A stretch of DNA of 64,000 nt from Oikopleura dioica (Eukaryota > Chordata > Appendicularia > Copelata > Oikopleuridae), in contig OU015569.1 in assembly GCA_907165135.1 (NCBI GenBank), positions 3,410,001-3,474,000 of the forward strand, read 5' to 3'. The translations under genes were made by a program, and so were the position numbers. The notes under the pieces are model-generated. The model worked only from the letters and a program-made list of their open reading frames with translations, was not told the origin of the DNA and ran no database searches. Shown here in pieces: positions 46,344 through 58,389 of this stretch. Positions within the stretch are counted from its first letter, which is position 1; every line of letters starts with the position of its first letter.

Positions 46344-49300
46344 ATGTTCGGCTTTCTCAGGAAAGGGAAGCAGGAGACAGGAATGGATTAGAACGGTTAG
46401 AGTCGCGATTATTTCCATTACTTATCAATTTGAGATGAAAGAAATCCGAAAAAAGTGTCGCCTGCGGATGTTAAATTGGAGGCGTTCCAAGAACATTGGC
46501 GGCAAATCAAGCCTGTTCTTGAGAATACTGGCCCCTGGAGTGTGGGAAATCGAACTCGCGAGTCAATCGAGAGTGGGGTCATCTCTGTCCGCGCGAATGT
46601 TAACTCGCTGACGCACTTGCTGGTGGAAGAGCTGCGCACGCAAAGCCAACTTGGGCCCCTGCTCGAATTCACCTTCGAAGAGAAGATTTTCAAGCGACTG
46701 TGTGTCTGGGCTAGACAGCCCGGAATCCAGCAAGAGCAGCGTATAATCGACCAGCTTCGAATGTACGAAATGCTCATTTCCGAATCGGACCGCTGTATTC
46801 TTCACGACAAGCCGCTACTCGAGCCGATGTTTTCTCTTCTGGCGCATTATCAGACCGGTGCCGAGAACCTGGAACTCGATCAGATCGTTTCTCAGCTCAA
46901 TCAGAGCCTTTGTCTCTGGATCGGCCGAGACCCGACGCTCCTGCCTGTCTTCTTTTGTTGTGGACAGGAAGACCAGGGCAAGACTGGCTTCTTGCTGTTT
47001 TCTATGCTCGTCCAACACGTCTACCGAGATGGGCCTGTTGGAGATCGCGCAAGAGACTCAATGCTACTTATTTTCAGCTACAGTTCAAACTTCAACTCAA
47101 ATCAACCGCTTTTTAATCAGAAAAAGTGACGTAGACATAGATTGTAGTTTTGACTCAAAACTTTTGAGTATAAACTCAAATCCGTTAGAATTGCAAAGAA
47201 ATTGATTTTATTCAGGAAGTTATAAATTGGAACTCTTCCTCGCTTTTTGCGTTGATGAGGAGGGCAAAGGACTTTTCAGTACTCATTTGATGCACGTCCT
47301 TCGTACTCGATGACCGGCTGGTCTTCTGAAAATAGCTTTATTTCGCATTAGTCGATTTACAACAAACTTACTTCATGTTCTGGGCTTCGCGGACGTTCGG
47401 AAACCGAAGTCTGACCAGATCTTAGTAAAACGCCCTCATAACAACTTCGATTCTAGAGAACCGGGGCAAAAGAAAGAAAATTTTGAACTGAGTTTACAGC
47501 CATTCTGCTCGCTGCGCTGAAGTGTCGGAGTACATCGCAAATAACTCAAACTTCTGTCCCGTGCTTGCTGCTGGTCTTTCCGGACTCTACAGCTCTCTTC
47601 CAAGACGATTAGAATTTCGCGGCGACGAGTTTTGCTCGCTCGAGCGTCATCACTGGGACAATGTGCCCACCCTTCGCAGTTTTATGCAATCGCTGCTTTT
47701 CATCAACTCGGTTTGCGAGCTCGCCGAGCAACAAGTTTGCGAGTCGCTGCTTTCCTACCTACACTCGGGCTTTCTCGTTCCCGTTCTGGCACCTTCTCTT
47801 CACAAGCCAAACCAGGAAGAAACGCTCTGCTCCATCGCCTACCTTGATCTCTTCGTCCGCTCTGTCACTTCCGAGCCTCTTCTTAAACTCCTCCTACGTT
47901 TCATCGTTCTCCATGAATACGAAGGGGTCCCTCTTCTTGACACGCTCACTCAAACTCTGGGTAACTATTCGCGTCTCGCTTCTTTGCTTAAGACAACCTA
48001 GGTTCTAATCATCGTGAATGTCTCGCCGCACTGTCTCTTTTCTCTACTCTAATCTCTATCCAATGTGAGGACCTCATGTTCCAGCTTATTTTCCGCTACC
48101 TCATTCCAGGATCGCACATGCTCTGGACCCAAAGAGGGCTCATCCGACAAAATGAAAATCTCGTTATCTCCGCAGAAAAGTAAAACCCCCTTTTGTTTTT
48201 TCGATTAATAGATAAAATTTTAGATTTTTGAATTTAACACCGAAAGAAAGCTTCAAGGGTAAGAATTCTGGAACGAACTTCCGAATCACTGAAGACTTGT
48301 TTTTGTCTGCTGACGAAACGGCTGAAATCGACGAAGCTGATGAAGAGCTTGTCGCTACAGATCTTGCTCTTGTCGGCGCCGTTCCTGGTGCTATTGACCA
48401 AATTCCTTTCTCTTACATGGATTATTTGGAAGGTAAAGGGTTGCACGTATTCGTTAATAATTTACTTAACGCTCAGACGCAAGCGCTAGAATTGCCGAGT
48501 CACGGTTATCCTGCGCAACTTGGCTCTACGATTACGACGGAATCGATCCTCCCCCGAATTTCATCTCAGAGAACACTGATCTCTTCACGCCACTGCACGG
48601 CCTCGTCGCCACACGAACTCATGAAGCACTCGTTAACTTTGACATCGAAAACAACGATTTACCTTCGCTGGACGAGCTCGGCATCGAATCTATAACTTCG
48701 AAGCCCCAGTCATTTCAAAGAGCGAACTCGACTTCAAATCAAGCGAAAGTTTTTGAAAAAGTAGAAAGGCCACGAAACAACAAAGTAAAAACTGAAGTCG
48801 ACGACTTTTATCGCTCACTAATGAATAGCGAAGGTAGGGCTCGAAAATATTTTTGAATCAAATCAGTGTACTGTGGTTTTCGCAAAAAAGAGCTCATGGA
48901 AAGAAATATCAAGTGTCAATATGAAAGAGTGCGACGATCTGGACCTGTCGGTAGACCTTAAAGATGCCGAAGAAAGCTTCATGTCTGACATCACAGCTGT
49001 CGAAGCACAAATGAACTCGTCACTCGGGGAAGCCAATTCTGAAGTCGAATCGTTTGAACTTCCATCAACAGCTGAAACTGTTGAGGAGCTAGAAACAGTG
49101 TGCGAAGAGAACGCAAATGAAAGATCTATTTTGGAACTGGGTCATCTTGAAGAACAATTGACGACTCTTGGCGATCACTTTCTCGATGCACAGGTAGAGG
49201 CGACTCTTGTCCAGTAAATTTATCAACTTCTAGGCGAGTACGACCATCCATGTACCAATCAAAAAGGCTGGAACGCCATTTCTGGGCCCTTTTCTGTCAA

Positions 49301-50225
49301 CTCTATTTGGAAGGCTGGAACAAATGCCCACCAATTCCTTATATTTAAACTTAATGCTCACTGGTGTCGTCACTAAGCTTTGTTCGATGCCTCAGCCTCT
49401 ACTCCGAGGCTTCCTGTTAGATACGCGCGTAGTCTTTCAGCCTGGAGTACCAACGCTCTTCTCAGTTCTCACAAAAGTCAAGGGAAAGCTGAATGCTTTT
49501 GCGGTCTCTTGTGCAGACTTTAACTCGCTCTGTGCCCGTGCGAATCAATTCTTGCTCCAGCGGGAAGAAGATCCGATTATCATCGAAGACGATAAGGGCA
49601 GCAGTACTCCTTTTGACTTAAAGAAGTTCGAAAATGTCATAAAAGGAAAAAAAGACAAAGCTGAAAAGGTAACGCATCCTGCAATAATTGAGACACAACT
49701 TCAACATAAATATTGATTATTCAATCATATTTCAATCAAATTTATGTGGGATTCTTTTTGGGAAATTGATTTTATTCAGGTCTATGAATAAGATTGACAA
49801 TGCTTGGTCCAATCTTTGGACGAAGCTGCATGAAACAGATTATCAGGCATCATTTCAGTGCATGGGTGCTCCACCGCACAGGGAGATCGACAGCAGTGGA
49901 TGTAAATTCTTAAATTTTAATTACTCTTTTGCGTCGCAAACTTTCAAACTTACCATAAGAACCGGTGTTATCGGACTTTTCAAAGACCAAAGTCTGCGAT
50001 ATTTCATTCCTTTTGGCCCCAAAATAACTTTTATTCTAGAAAAATAAGATATTTTTCTAATTTCTGTTTTAGTTTATAAAAGCTGCTCAACTGAATCTGG
50101 CGATGCGAGAGAAGCATTCGTCTGACCCGCTCCGATTGAAGAACGGGATCTTCGCTACTGTGATACTGCGCGAATTCGCGAAAGAGCTAGCTGCGCTCGC
50201 TCATGAACACGCTATCCTTTACTAA
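46344..50225 (+). CDS. FHIP (FAM160 family) FTS-Hook complex subunit
   Basis: FHF complex subunit linking dynein/Hook to endosomal cargo. Nine exons (46344-46380, 46456-47082, 47493-47960, 48002-48179, 48224-48432, 48477-48833, 48867-49193, 49234-49668, 50073-50225). Landmarks are FQEHWRQIKPVLE, GPLLEF, NNSNFCPVLAAGLSGLYSSL, GFLVPVLAPSLHK, CEDLMFQLIFRYLIPGSHM, the C-terminal GPFLSTLFGRLEQM, LMLTGVVTKLCSMPQPLLRG and ATVILREFAKELAALAHEH. The first intron uses a GA donor. An A6 run at 48884-48889 must be five for the frame to continue; the total is then 930 codons. Introns 2 and 8 are about 400 nt, unusually long here, and both contain the 18-mer AAATTGATTTTATTCAGG. Confidence 0.88.
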
Positions 50226-50466
50226 ATCAGTTATTTTCAAAGTATCTCCATCTCTTCCGAAACCGTAATTTTACCTCCTCATTGTAATGCTCCTCCGAAT
50301 GACTCAATTTTCTTCAACACACAACTTTTCTATCATCGTGTCGAAATTTTCCGCTGCAAAAACTCTTAACAGAAACTGCATGCATGAAACCTGAAATTCA
50401 TGACAACTAATAAATTGCGAATATTCAACCTTGAGTTTATTGTACAGTCTAATTCGTAAAAGTTAA

Positions 50467-51370
50467 TTATAAGAACCTAAGCTTTACATACTCGTAAACA
50501 AGCATCGCAACAATATTAGAAGGGAAAGCACGGAGCACAGTCGGCGTGAATCCTCGGTAAACGCTTCGAATTCCCCCCGAAAGAGTCGCACGGGCGCATT
50601 CTCCAAGCGATCTGTACTGACCAGAGAGATCAGTCTGATATCTAGACTTTAGCACGTCGCCTGGAAAGCCCGCTGTCCAATAGAGACATCCACAGACTCC
50701 GCCAGCAACGCATATAGAAGGAATGTATCCTATCTTCTCATCCAGCTCGTCCCTGAAAGCACTAAGAACGTCATAATTGTGTGGTTTGGTTACCGCAAAT
50801 ATCTGTATGAAAGAAAGAAGGCAGTATATCCAGGAACATCGCGCAGTGCAGTGAAGGTCCAGCCTTTGTAGAGACCCATGAAGCCGTAAGATCTAGTGAG
50901 AAAGAAAAGCGCATCGCGAGGTCTTCGGAGATGACTGTTGACTTGAAGAACGCACTTGATTCTTTCGCCCGGGCAAGAGACCGCCGTCGCTAGCAGTCCA
51001 CCGAAAGCAGCGCAGGTGGAGACCTGGCCATAAGCTCCTTTTTCAATGCCACGTGGAAAAAACACAGCTCTCGCAAGAGTTTTTCCTGTAAATGCGAGCG
51101 ATGTTACAGGAGTAGCCAAGGTCGCAGGAGTAGACAGACCGCGGAAGAACCCTTTGAACCCCTGCTCCGCAAAGAGATCTTTTGCGCAGCTTGACATTGA
51201 AATCTAAGACAGTAAAGTCGAATTTGGCAAGTTCTTATAAGGAAGCTGATTCTCACCTTGGCATCACTGCACTGCATACGCACTTTGAGCGTGTCAAGTG
51301 GATAGCCGATGAAAACGGCCGAGAGGCCAGCAGCGGCGCCAGCTCCACAATTGACAGCAATTTCCTTCAT
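50467..51370 (-). CDS. mitochondrial carrier (SLC25), carnitine/acylcarnitine carrier-like
   Basis: Three exons (51370-51257, 51203-50794, 50752-50467) give 269 residues, slightly short for the approximately 300-residue family. The three repeats show the carrier signature: GYPLDTLKVRMQ, CPGERIKCVLQ and GFPGDVLKSRYQT. The PGERIK motif in repeat 2 is typical of the SLC25A20/29 branch that moves acylcarnitine or basic amino acids. GLYKGWTFTALRDVPGY and RGFTPTVLRAFPSN close repeats 2 and 3. The exact substrate is not certain. It is divergent from NPRL3, with 282 nt between the start codons. Confidence 0.87.
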
Positions 51371-51652
51371 TCGATCGCACTAGAATCTCTCATTATACTC
51401 TGACTCTGCAATCAACACTGCTCTAGCCAATCACTTTTTGAGAAAATATTTGACAAACTTTACACCTAGAAACTCGAATCTCCTCAAATAAAGGGATTGT
51501 TTAGATTTGTATAATCGTCAAAATCGGTTTATTCCTGGATCGGGCCCCAGAAACAGCAGATGAAATAGCGGCTCCGATAAACGGGACTCTGCCTTGGAGA
51601 AACTTTGCGCAGTGAAGTGTTAAACTTGCCACTTGGAAGAATTTTTTGACAA

Positions 51653-53489
51653 ATGTGCGACGGGCCATTGGGAATATTCATTGCAACGGACGGACAGTGG
51701 CTGGCCTCTCAGCCCCTCTTCAGCTATCTTGCCACAGATGACGTGGCAGCGTCTGCGAAAAACGTTTCACGTATGAACTCGGTCTCCGAGTTTGGTCTCG
51801 CCAATTTAAGCGCCTTTAATTCATTGAGAAGAACTAATAGTGGAGCTGGCGAAACAAGGCCCAAGTCAATTGAGGAACAACTCGTGAATCTAAAGGGATT
51901 GCCTTTAGCCACTCTTCTTTTGAACGAGTTTTCTGACAAGGAGAATGGAATTCGTGCACCAAGTAACATTAAAGTCAATGGACTGAGATACGTTGGCTGG
52001 CCAACAAGGGTGCAGAATAATGCCGAGAAAAAGCATATTACTGGATTCAATCTAGTCTTCGCAATCAAGGCTAGCTGCGATCAAGAAGTCGGTCAAAGAT
52101 ATCAACAAATTTCGCGCCACATTTCTACAGCGATTGTGGCAGAAGAGAAGCGAAATGGATTCCTGACTTCAGAAATGAAAAAGTGGCACAGCTACCAACA
52201 GAGCTTACAAGGTCATGATGGGTTAGAGGTGCAAGCAAGTGGAAAAATCTCCGATTTGTACAAGAAGACCCTCGATAAGTCGATTCTTGGCCAGCAACTT
52301 CAGAAATGCTTCCGGATATTGACGAAGAGGGACATGTCCAGGGATATTTTCATCGGGCAAATACGAATCGGCATCACAATAAATAACGCTTCACAAGTGA
52401 TTCACAGGCTTGACCTCGATTCTAATGACATGATCCAGCCCTTCCATACTTTAATTCTTCTTTCTGAATTCGCAAAAGACGGAGAGGGGATCGAATTGCC
52501 GAATGATTCCTCAGCCACTCTCTTTCGCATGATAAAGAAAATTCAATCCAACCGGAACTTGATGGATACGCAGCACGAGTCGGACGTTCTTCTCATTCAC
52601 CTTCAGGAAGTTGCAGCTCATCTAGTTCAACAAGGCCTTGCCAAGTTGATCTATCCTATTGACAAAAGAGCACGCTACGTATTAAACAGGGAATTCGATT
52701 TTATCTTGCTGGAAAAAGACGAGAAAAAGCGATCTCGGGATAAACGATTCAAGCCAACAGCGCTAGTCGAGGAATTCGAACAATTCAAGCAGATCTACAT
52801 GCATGGTTGCAGTATAACTTTCATTGAAGTCCTGCAGATGTTCAAAGCCAGCACGAGCGTAAAGAAAATTATTGCCAAAGTCTGCAATTATATGCACAAT
52901 ATGGAGACCGCAGAAGAGACTGTATTCAGTCTCATGCGGTGGCTTATCCTCAAAAACATCGTGACCCGACAACACTTTCTTCTCTATTTTCTGCCTCCGC
53001 CTTCTGAGGAACTTGAGCAACAAGCAGCCAGTAGTCCGTCTTCAAATGACACCCCCGAGAGCGATCAGAAAATAGCATTCAGTGATCTACCATCGTTCCT
53101 GACTCTTCATCAGAAAATTTATGTTGCCCAAAAATGAAGGAAATATCTCCTTCGCTTTCATCTTCAGTCTCCGATCAACCATTGTTCAAAAACATTGATG
53201 AAGGTAGAGTTCGAAAGAGAAACTCACAATTATTTTTTCGTGTATTTTTGACAATAATTAACTCTTCGAAGGTTGATTCTCTCGAACTCTTTACTTAGTC
53301 AATCGCGTTTTCATGAAGATTATAAAATACTACGCAAATGGGCGCACAACCTCTGAAGCAATTCGCTACTACGAGAATTTAACGAAAATTCAATTAGAAG
53401 AACTAATAAATGCTTATTCAATATTTCTAGTTGTCCGAGAGGGTACCGACCCTCATGTTGAAAAACTAGCCTCTCTCTTCAAAGGTTAA
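51653..53489 (+). CDS. nprl3: NPRL3 subunit of GATOR1
   Basis: GATOR1 component that inhibits TORC1 through RagA/B when amino acids are low. The first exon (51653-53203) covers the longin-like N-terminus (DGPLGIFIATDGQW, NGLRYVGWP, FNLVFAIKA) and the middle. It also contains the winged-helix region with FEQFKQIYMHGCSITFIEVL. The frame stops at an A5 run (53130-53134). One more A gives VAQKMKEISPSLSS, after which a GT-AG intron leads to exon 53299-53489. That exon encodes RYYENLTKIQLEELI and IFLVVREGTDP, the conserved NPRL3 C-terminus. The repaired length is 580 aa. Confidence 0.87.
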
Positions 53490-53651
53490 AAACAAACAAG
53501 GAAATTCCCTGCCATAAAATATTAAAAATAATTGAAATCATAGACGATTTATTCTTTTATTTATTGCAGGTTTAACAGGAGAGTTATTTTTCATATTCTT
53601 GCTGCGTCTTTGTTCTTGAGTACTATTTCAGAATCAATCAGAGTATATAAT

Positions 53652-54065
53652 TCATAGACCTCTCATTAGCTCTTTCTCTGCCGTCCAGAAGGGGTTCAAG
53701 GGAGTCCTGCGTCGACGGGCTTTCACGATTCTCCTCCCATATTTGTTGCTTTCCCTCGCAGGAACAACGTGATCATCCGTTGTTTCCATGATCTCGACAG
53801 TTTGAAAGTTGTCCTCGTCGACGCGCTTACTCTCTGCGACAAGATCATCCCATTGACATTTGGTGATTTTGGTTTTGACGGAGAACATGTTGTCGTTCAT
53901 GAACTGTGCAAAAGAGGTCTCATCAAAAAATTGCCTTCGTCCTCGAGGGTCTTCGACCTTGATCTGAGCGGGAAAGTCGCGAACCTGAACTCGCTCAATT
54001 TTTGCAAACAGATTTTCAGCCAGTTTGATGTAATACTGGTTAGATTCAATCTGTTCAATTGGCAT
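53652..54065 (-). CDS. unrecognised 137-aa intronless protein
   Basis: One uninterrupted frame from ATG at 54065 to the stop at 53652. Hydrophilic, with an N-terminal helix (QYYIKLAENLFAKIERVQ) and a basic C-terminal patch (GRRIVKARRRRTPLNPFW). Codon use looks coding and an ATG-proximal context is present. The family is not recognised. Confidence 0.55.
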   Translation of the reverse strand: MPIEQIESNQYYIKLAENLFAKIERVQVRDFPAQIKVEDPRGRRQFFDETSFAQFMNDNMFSVKTKITKCQWDDLVAESKRVDEDNFQTVEIMETTDDHVVPARESNKYGRRIVKARRRRTPLNPFWTAEKELMRGL

Positions 54066-54475
54066 TTTACGTTATTTTTTGTCTGATATGATAGCTCATC
54101 GGAAATCTGGTTATATGTGTGGAAATGGTGGTGCTCGAGAGAGGAATGATTAGTTTTTTCGGCATGGCAAAGCGGGGGTTCGCTTCTTAGATATTTATCA
54201 TTTGATCTTTATCAGTATTATCCACAGCCGGTAAGTAAGAGAAAGGAACAGTCTCGGAAGCTTCAAATGGAAATAGACCCGTTTGCTTAAAATGGGCTGA
54301 TCCTTCTTAGCTACCGTATTTTTTATTTATAAATATGGAAATGATGCCATACACTGTATTATCTGAATGAAATATTAGACATGCACCCCTCCGACTGGAC
54401 ATATTAATGCACTATCACAAGTGATGGAGTGCATAAATAGAAAGGAACCTCTAAAGGTTACCGTCTTATTTCACA

Positions 54476-54664
54476 ATGATCATTTTGTTGTATTTATTTA
54501 GTTTTTCTCAGGGAAATCCATTTAGCACAGGCAAGATGTTTCAGAGCATGACTGGAAATGATTTGGAGAAATTGGGACTGTACGATTCCCACTGGACGGC
54601 TAAAAAGCGACTTTTTCCTGCCATGCCACCAGCAAAATCGGGCAAAGGATGGGGAGCTGTTTAA
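54476..54664 (+). CDS. possible small gene, terminal exon only
   Basis: A strong acceptor (TTTTTCTCAG, ending about 54511) precedes an open exon coding for STGKMFQSMTGNDLEKLGL and ending GKGWGAV before TAA. The upstream exon is unclear; an ATG at about 54125 followed by a short frame is one candidate. Composition is protein-like but the family is unknown. Confidence 0.35.
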   Translation: MIILLYLFSFSQGNPFSTGKMFQSMTGNDLEKLGLYDSHWTAKKRLFPAMPPAKSGKGWGAV

Positions 54665-55210
54665 CAATATTCCGTAGAATAACAGTTCAAAATTTGAACT
54701 TCAAATCGTAACTGATCCACTCGGTAATAAAGGATCCCATATAAGCAAGAGATCTTTTGAAGACATTTGATTTTGTCGATCGATTCGGCTAACAACTTTA
54801 CTGTCAAAAATTTTTATGTGTAATAAATCGTTATTGGATTAGAGCTTCACAATTCAGGATTGTCAATTCTATTTGTCATTTTATTCGGATCACGTGGTGT
54901 GTATAAGAGCGATTTGAAGTCGATAAATAGATTTAATAACATGTGAGGGTCTCTGCAGTGAATATATTGAAGTTATCTGTCAAAGAAGTGCAGCTATCTG
55001 TTGTCGAGAATTGTGTGGCTAATACGGTGGAACTGATCCTGTGTAAAATATTTGGTGGTGCGCAGGTAAGTGAAAATATGGCTGACTCGTTACGGTACTG
55101 GGCAACTGGACGCCGTGAGCACCGGCAACGCTCCCACTATAAGTCGCGTAAGTCGGAAAGCCGCTTGAGCCGCTAAAAACAAGATTGAAATCAAGGAAGA
55201 AGTAGCGAGC

Positions 55211-57075
55211 TCACCCAAGAAGGATGTTCGAGTAGGCACTTTGAATTGGTGTTATGTTAGGCGTCAATTGCAAGGAGGCCATTTCAGTTTGAGCTGACTC
55301 CAAAAACTTCGAAGTCAGAGTCTCATTACGAATCACAGGCGTGAACGCAGATGACGAACTGTTAGGCGTAACCCGAGATGTTGGAGTCGGCGAAGGCGAT
55401 GGCGTGTAAAAAATCGAGGCTGAAGTGGACGGCGAATTTCCCAGGGACGCGGGGGGCATTCTGGCTTGCCGCTTCGCGACAGCTTGTCTAAGTAAAAAAT
55501 ATGAAAGCCTTTGATTTATCATTAGCTGAATTTACCTCAATCTATCCTTGACCTGCATTTCTCGCTGGAGTATCTCGATCCCCGGGTCTACTTTTCCAAG
55601 GACATGTTCTATTTTATTCTCAAGCCGGCGCGCAACTTGTTCTTCGAATTCCTGTTTTGTCATTTTCTTGATATTGCTTGCTTTTTGGGGCGATTCTGGC
55701 GTCATTTGAACGATCATCGGGGAGGGATTGAAGGAACCTCCAGCAATGGGTCCCATCGGCGAGTATGGCAGCGAAGTGAGCGGGATATGTGTTGAGTAGC
55801 CACTGGACGGATAGGACACCCCCGAACCTGGATATAGGTGCTTTTCTGGGTTGCAAAATATGATCTTATTACTATTCTGCTTTATTATCGAACAAAGAGG
55901 TCATTAGAAAATTCTTTACGCATGGCCACAGGATGAGATAAGAATTCTTACGCGAAGCGTAACGAGTTTCAACTGCTTTTGCAAAGCAGTAATTGCGTGG
56001 AGAACAATTCACAGCCTTTCAAGTCGTGTCTCGTTCAAATTCCCACGGTGGCGGCGGCGCCTCAGCTGGAACAAGCGAGTCTATGATAAACGCAGGCAGA
56101 CTGTGCTCATCTGTTTAGTAGTATCTAGACAACCCGTAACCTGAAGGGAAGGATGTATATGAGGGGGGATCCCCTGACCGACCGGGGTCATCTGCGCGTA
56201 GCTCAAACTCGCTACTTGATTCAAGCGGCGAACTTCTTCGTCTACTCTCCTTAAATTTCGTTTGTTCAACTTTTCTAAGGTTGAAGTCTTGCCTCATGCA
56301 GTGCCTTTGTGTGCCATTGTAGAGTCGTTGGTTGTAAATCTGTTGGGTGGCGATCTCGGCGGCTTTTCGTTTAGGTCGTTGCTTTGGCATATTCTCCCAC
56401 TTTTTGCGGATCACTCTCTCTCAACTATTCTTCTTCGATGCAATGTTTTTCTTTCATCGACGCACGTTATATTCTTTCAGGTTCTTAAAATATGTTAACG
56501 ACTTTTATCGATAACTCGCGAAAATCAAATTAAGATTATGCAGATCAGTTCCGTTTGTACTCTACCTTTATGTTCTTCTATTCTCGAAGTTAACGATATG
56601 AAATTTATTGTCTCTGAGAAAATACGAGTAAAAGGGCGAAAAAAAGTTTCTTCGAGCTTTTGCGAAAAAAAAAACGGGAAAAACAACAAACTGGACCGGG
56701 GCCGGGTCGCCGCCGCCGTCCGAGGAGTCCGAGTCGCCGCGGTGATTTAACATAATTGGGATCTGGCTGGAATCGATAAACTTTCAAAAATAATCATATC
56801 CGCGGGGCACTAATTCCGGGACAATACAGCCACCTCAAACATTCCATCCGTCAAACACAAACAAAGCTCCTTCACACGGGTCTTGACGCAATGGCGAGAA
56901 AACATCCAAGGAAAACCGTGAACAGTTTGCTAATTTTTAGGATCTTTTATCATTTTAGAATCTAAAATTTAGATCCAAGTCCTCTTTTTCAATTCACTGT
57001 CAAACTCATTGAGTCAGCAAAGGACTTACCTTTCTTCGTATCGAAGGAGTGCCGTCTCCACCGGATCTCTTTGGG
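55211..57075 (-). CDS. unrecognised Ser/Pro-rich protein with basic N-terminus
   Basis: Exons can be chained by phase: about 57081-57031 (basic, RWRRHSFDTKK), about 56428-56117 (KQRPKRKAAEIATQQ, later RADDPGRSGDPPSYTSFPS), 55829-55538 (SYPSSGYSTHIPLTSLPYSP and a coiled coil RRLENKIEHVLGKV) and 55492-55211 (Ser/Thr/Pro-rich, ending NILLG). The pattern of a basic segment, coiled coil and Ser/Pro-rich tail suggests a nuclear regulator, but this is inference. The start codon was not located; further exons may lie upstream of 57100. Confidence 0.5.
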
Positions 57076-57089
57076 GCGCCACTTCTGAA

Positions 57090-58389
57090 AAGAAATCTTT
57101 TGCTTTTGAAATTTCTAAAAAAAAAGAAGAAAAAAGCGTCGAGCAGGGCAAGAACGGAAAGACGCAGCGCCAAAAATAATCCAACTGGCTAGTGTTCGCC
57201 CCCTTGTTGGGGATGCGGCCACTTGTGAACAGTCCACAATTAAAATTGGTATTTCTCTCTTTCTCTTTCTCGACAAAAAGTAACGGCAAATGGCTATCTG
57301 ATGCAATCGAATCGGACTCACTTTGGCTCGCCCAGTTTGACTTTACTCGAAAAGAGTCAGGCTTTTCGGTTCAACTCAGAACCTCTCGTCTTTGATTTGC
57401 TATTGAAAGAAACTTGTCAAGAAGAAGAATAACCCTGCTTTTAGTCCTATATTTTTTACAGTGAATACCTCTCATGCTAACTCCTAACACAAGAATTCGC
57501 AATATTGATTTTATATTGTTCTATTTCAGCTAATTCTGTGACAAAGAGTGATCATCACTAATTTGATTTCGAGTGTGGTGTTAGTTGCTATATTTGCATC
57601 ATCGATTTGCATTGTCTTTTAATAGCTGCGGATGGAACGTTTGGTTGAAAGTGCGGTGCTTCGCGGAAAGTTACGTGGTGTGGTGGCGCTGCCGTGCTCC
57701 TATTGAGTAACAACAGTCCGGAGCAGCGACCGTATCTCTCCAGCGGTGCCTTATCGCTTCTTCGCACCTCAATTTCCGTTATGATAAAAACGAGTTCATG
57801 TGATCTCGCAGATCGCCGTCTATAGACGCGACAGGATCCTTGACTACAAATTTCACTCGCTTAACAATTTTCAGTTTTCTAAGTTTTCGTCGCGCCTCAA
57901 ACTTGCTACGGTTCAATTCAAGTGCTCATGGACCAAGCAAATCAGTAAAGGCAGATTCAATTGAATTGGTCATGAATGAGCTGTGAGTGACAGACAGTGT
58001 GTTTGCAAGTAGAGGCGCATAAATGCATTCGATTCAACCAGAGGTTTGAAGAGTTGAATTGCACATCAATAGTCCGTGATCTGTGATCTTCGATGTGGCA
58101 TTGAGAAACTTGATAGAATCGTTGGATTATACTAGAATGTAAGTTCTCTTGGTGCCCGCGCATCTCAGGTTTACGTAGTTTTCTGAGAAGGATGGATCCC
58201 CGCGGCTAAGGCGCCCACGCCACCGTCCGTTCCATCCGTGGCTAGCACCACCGCTCGATTCTTATAATTCAGGCGACATAAAAAATACTTCATTTATTTT
58301 CTTTTAGGGTCGATTAAGACTCCTTCTTTAGATTCAAGAGAGAACCAATAAACCTCACCAGCAGTAAAAAAAACAGAAAAGAACTCAAG
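57090..58389. other. non-coding region upstream of the trefoil protease
   Basis: No supported coding exon. It may hold the 5' part of the minus-strand Ser/Pro-rich gene and the promoter of the protease. Confidence 0.35.

Noticed and set aside
54125-54190. Short plus-strand frame as first exon of the small gene at 54476
   Set aside because: Donor and acceptor phases do not match, so it was not joined.
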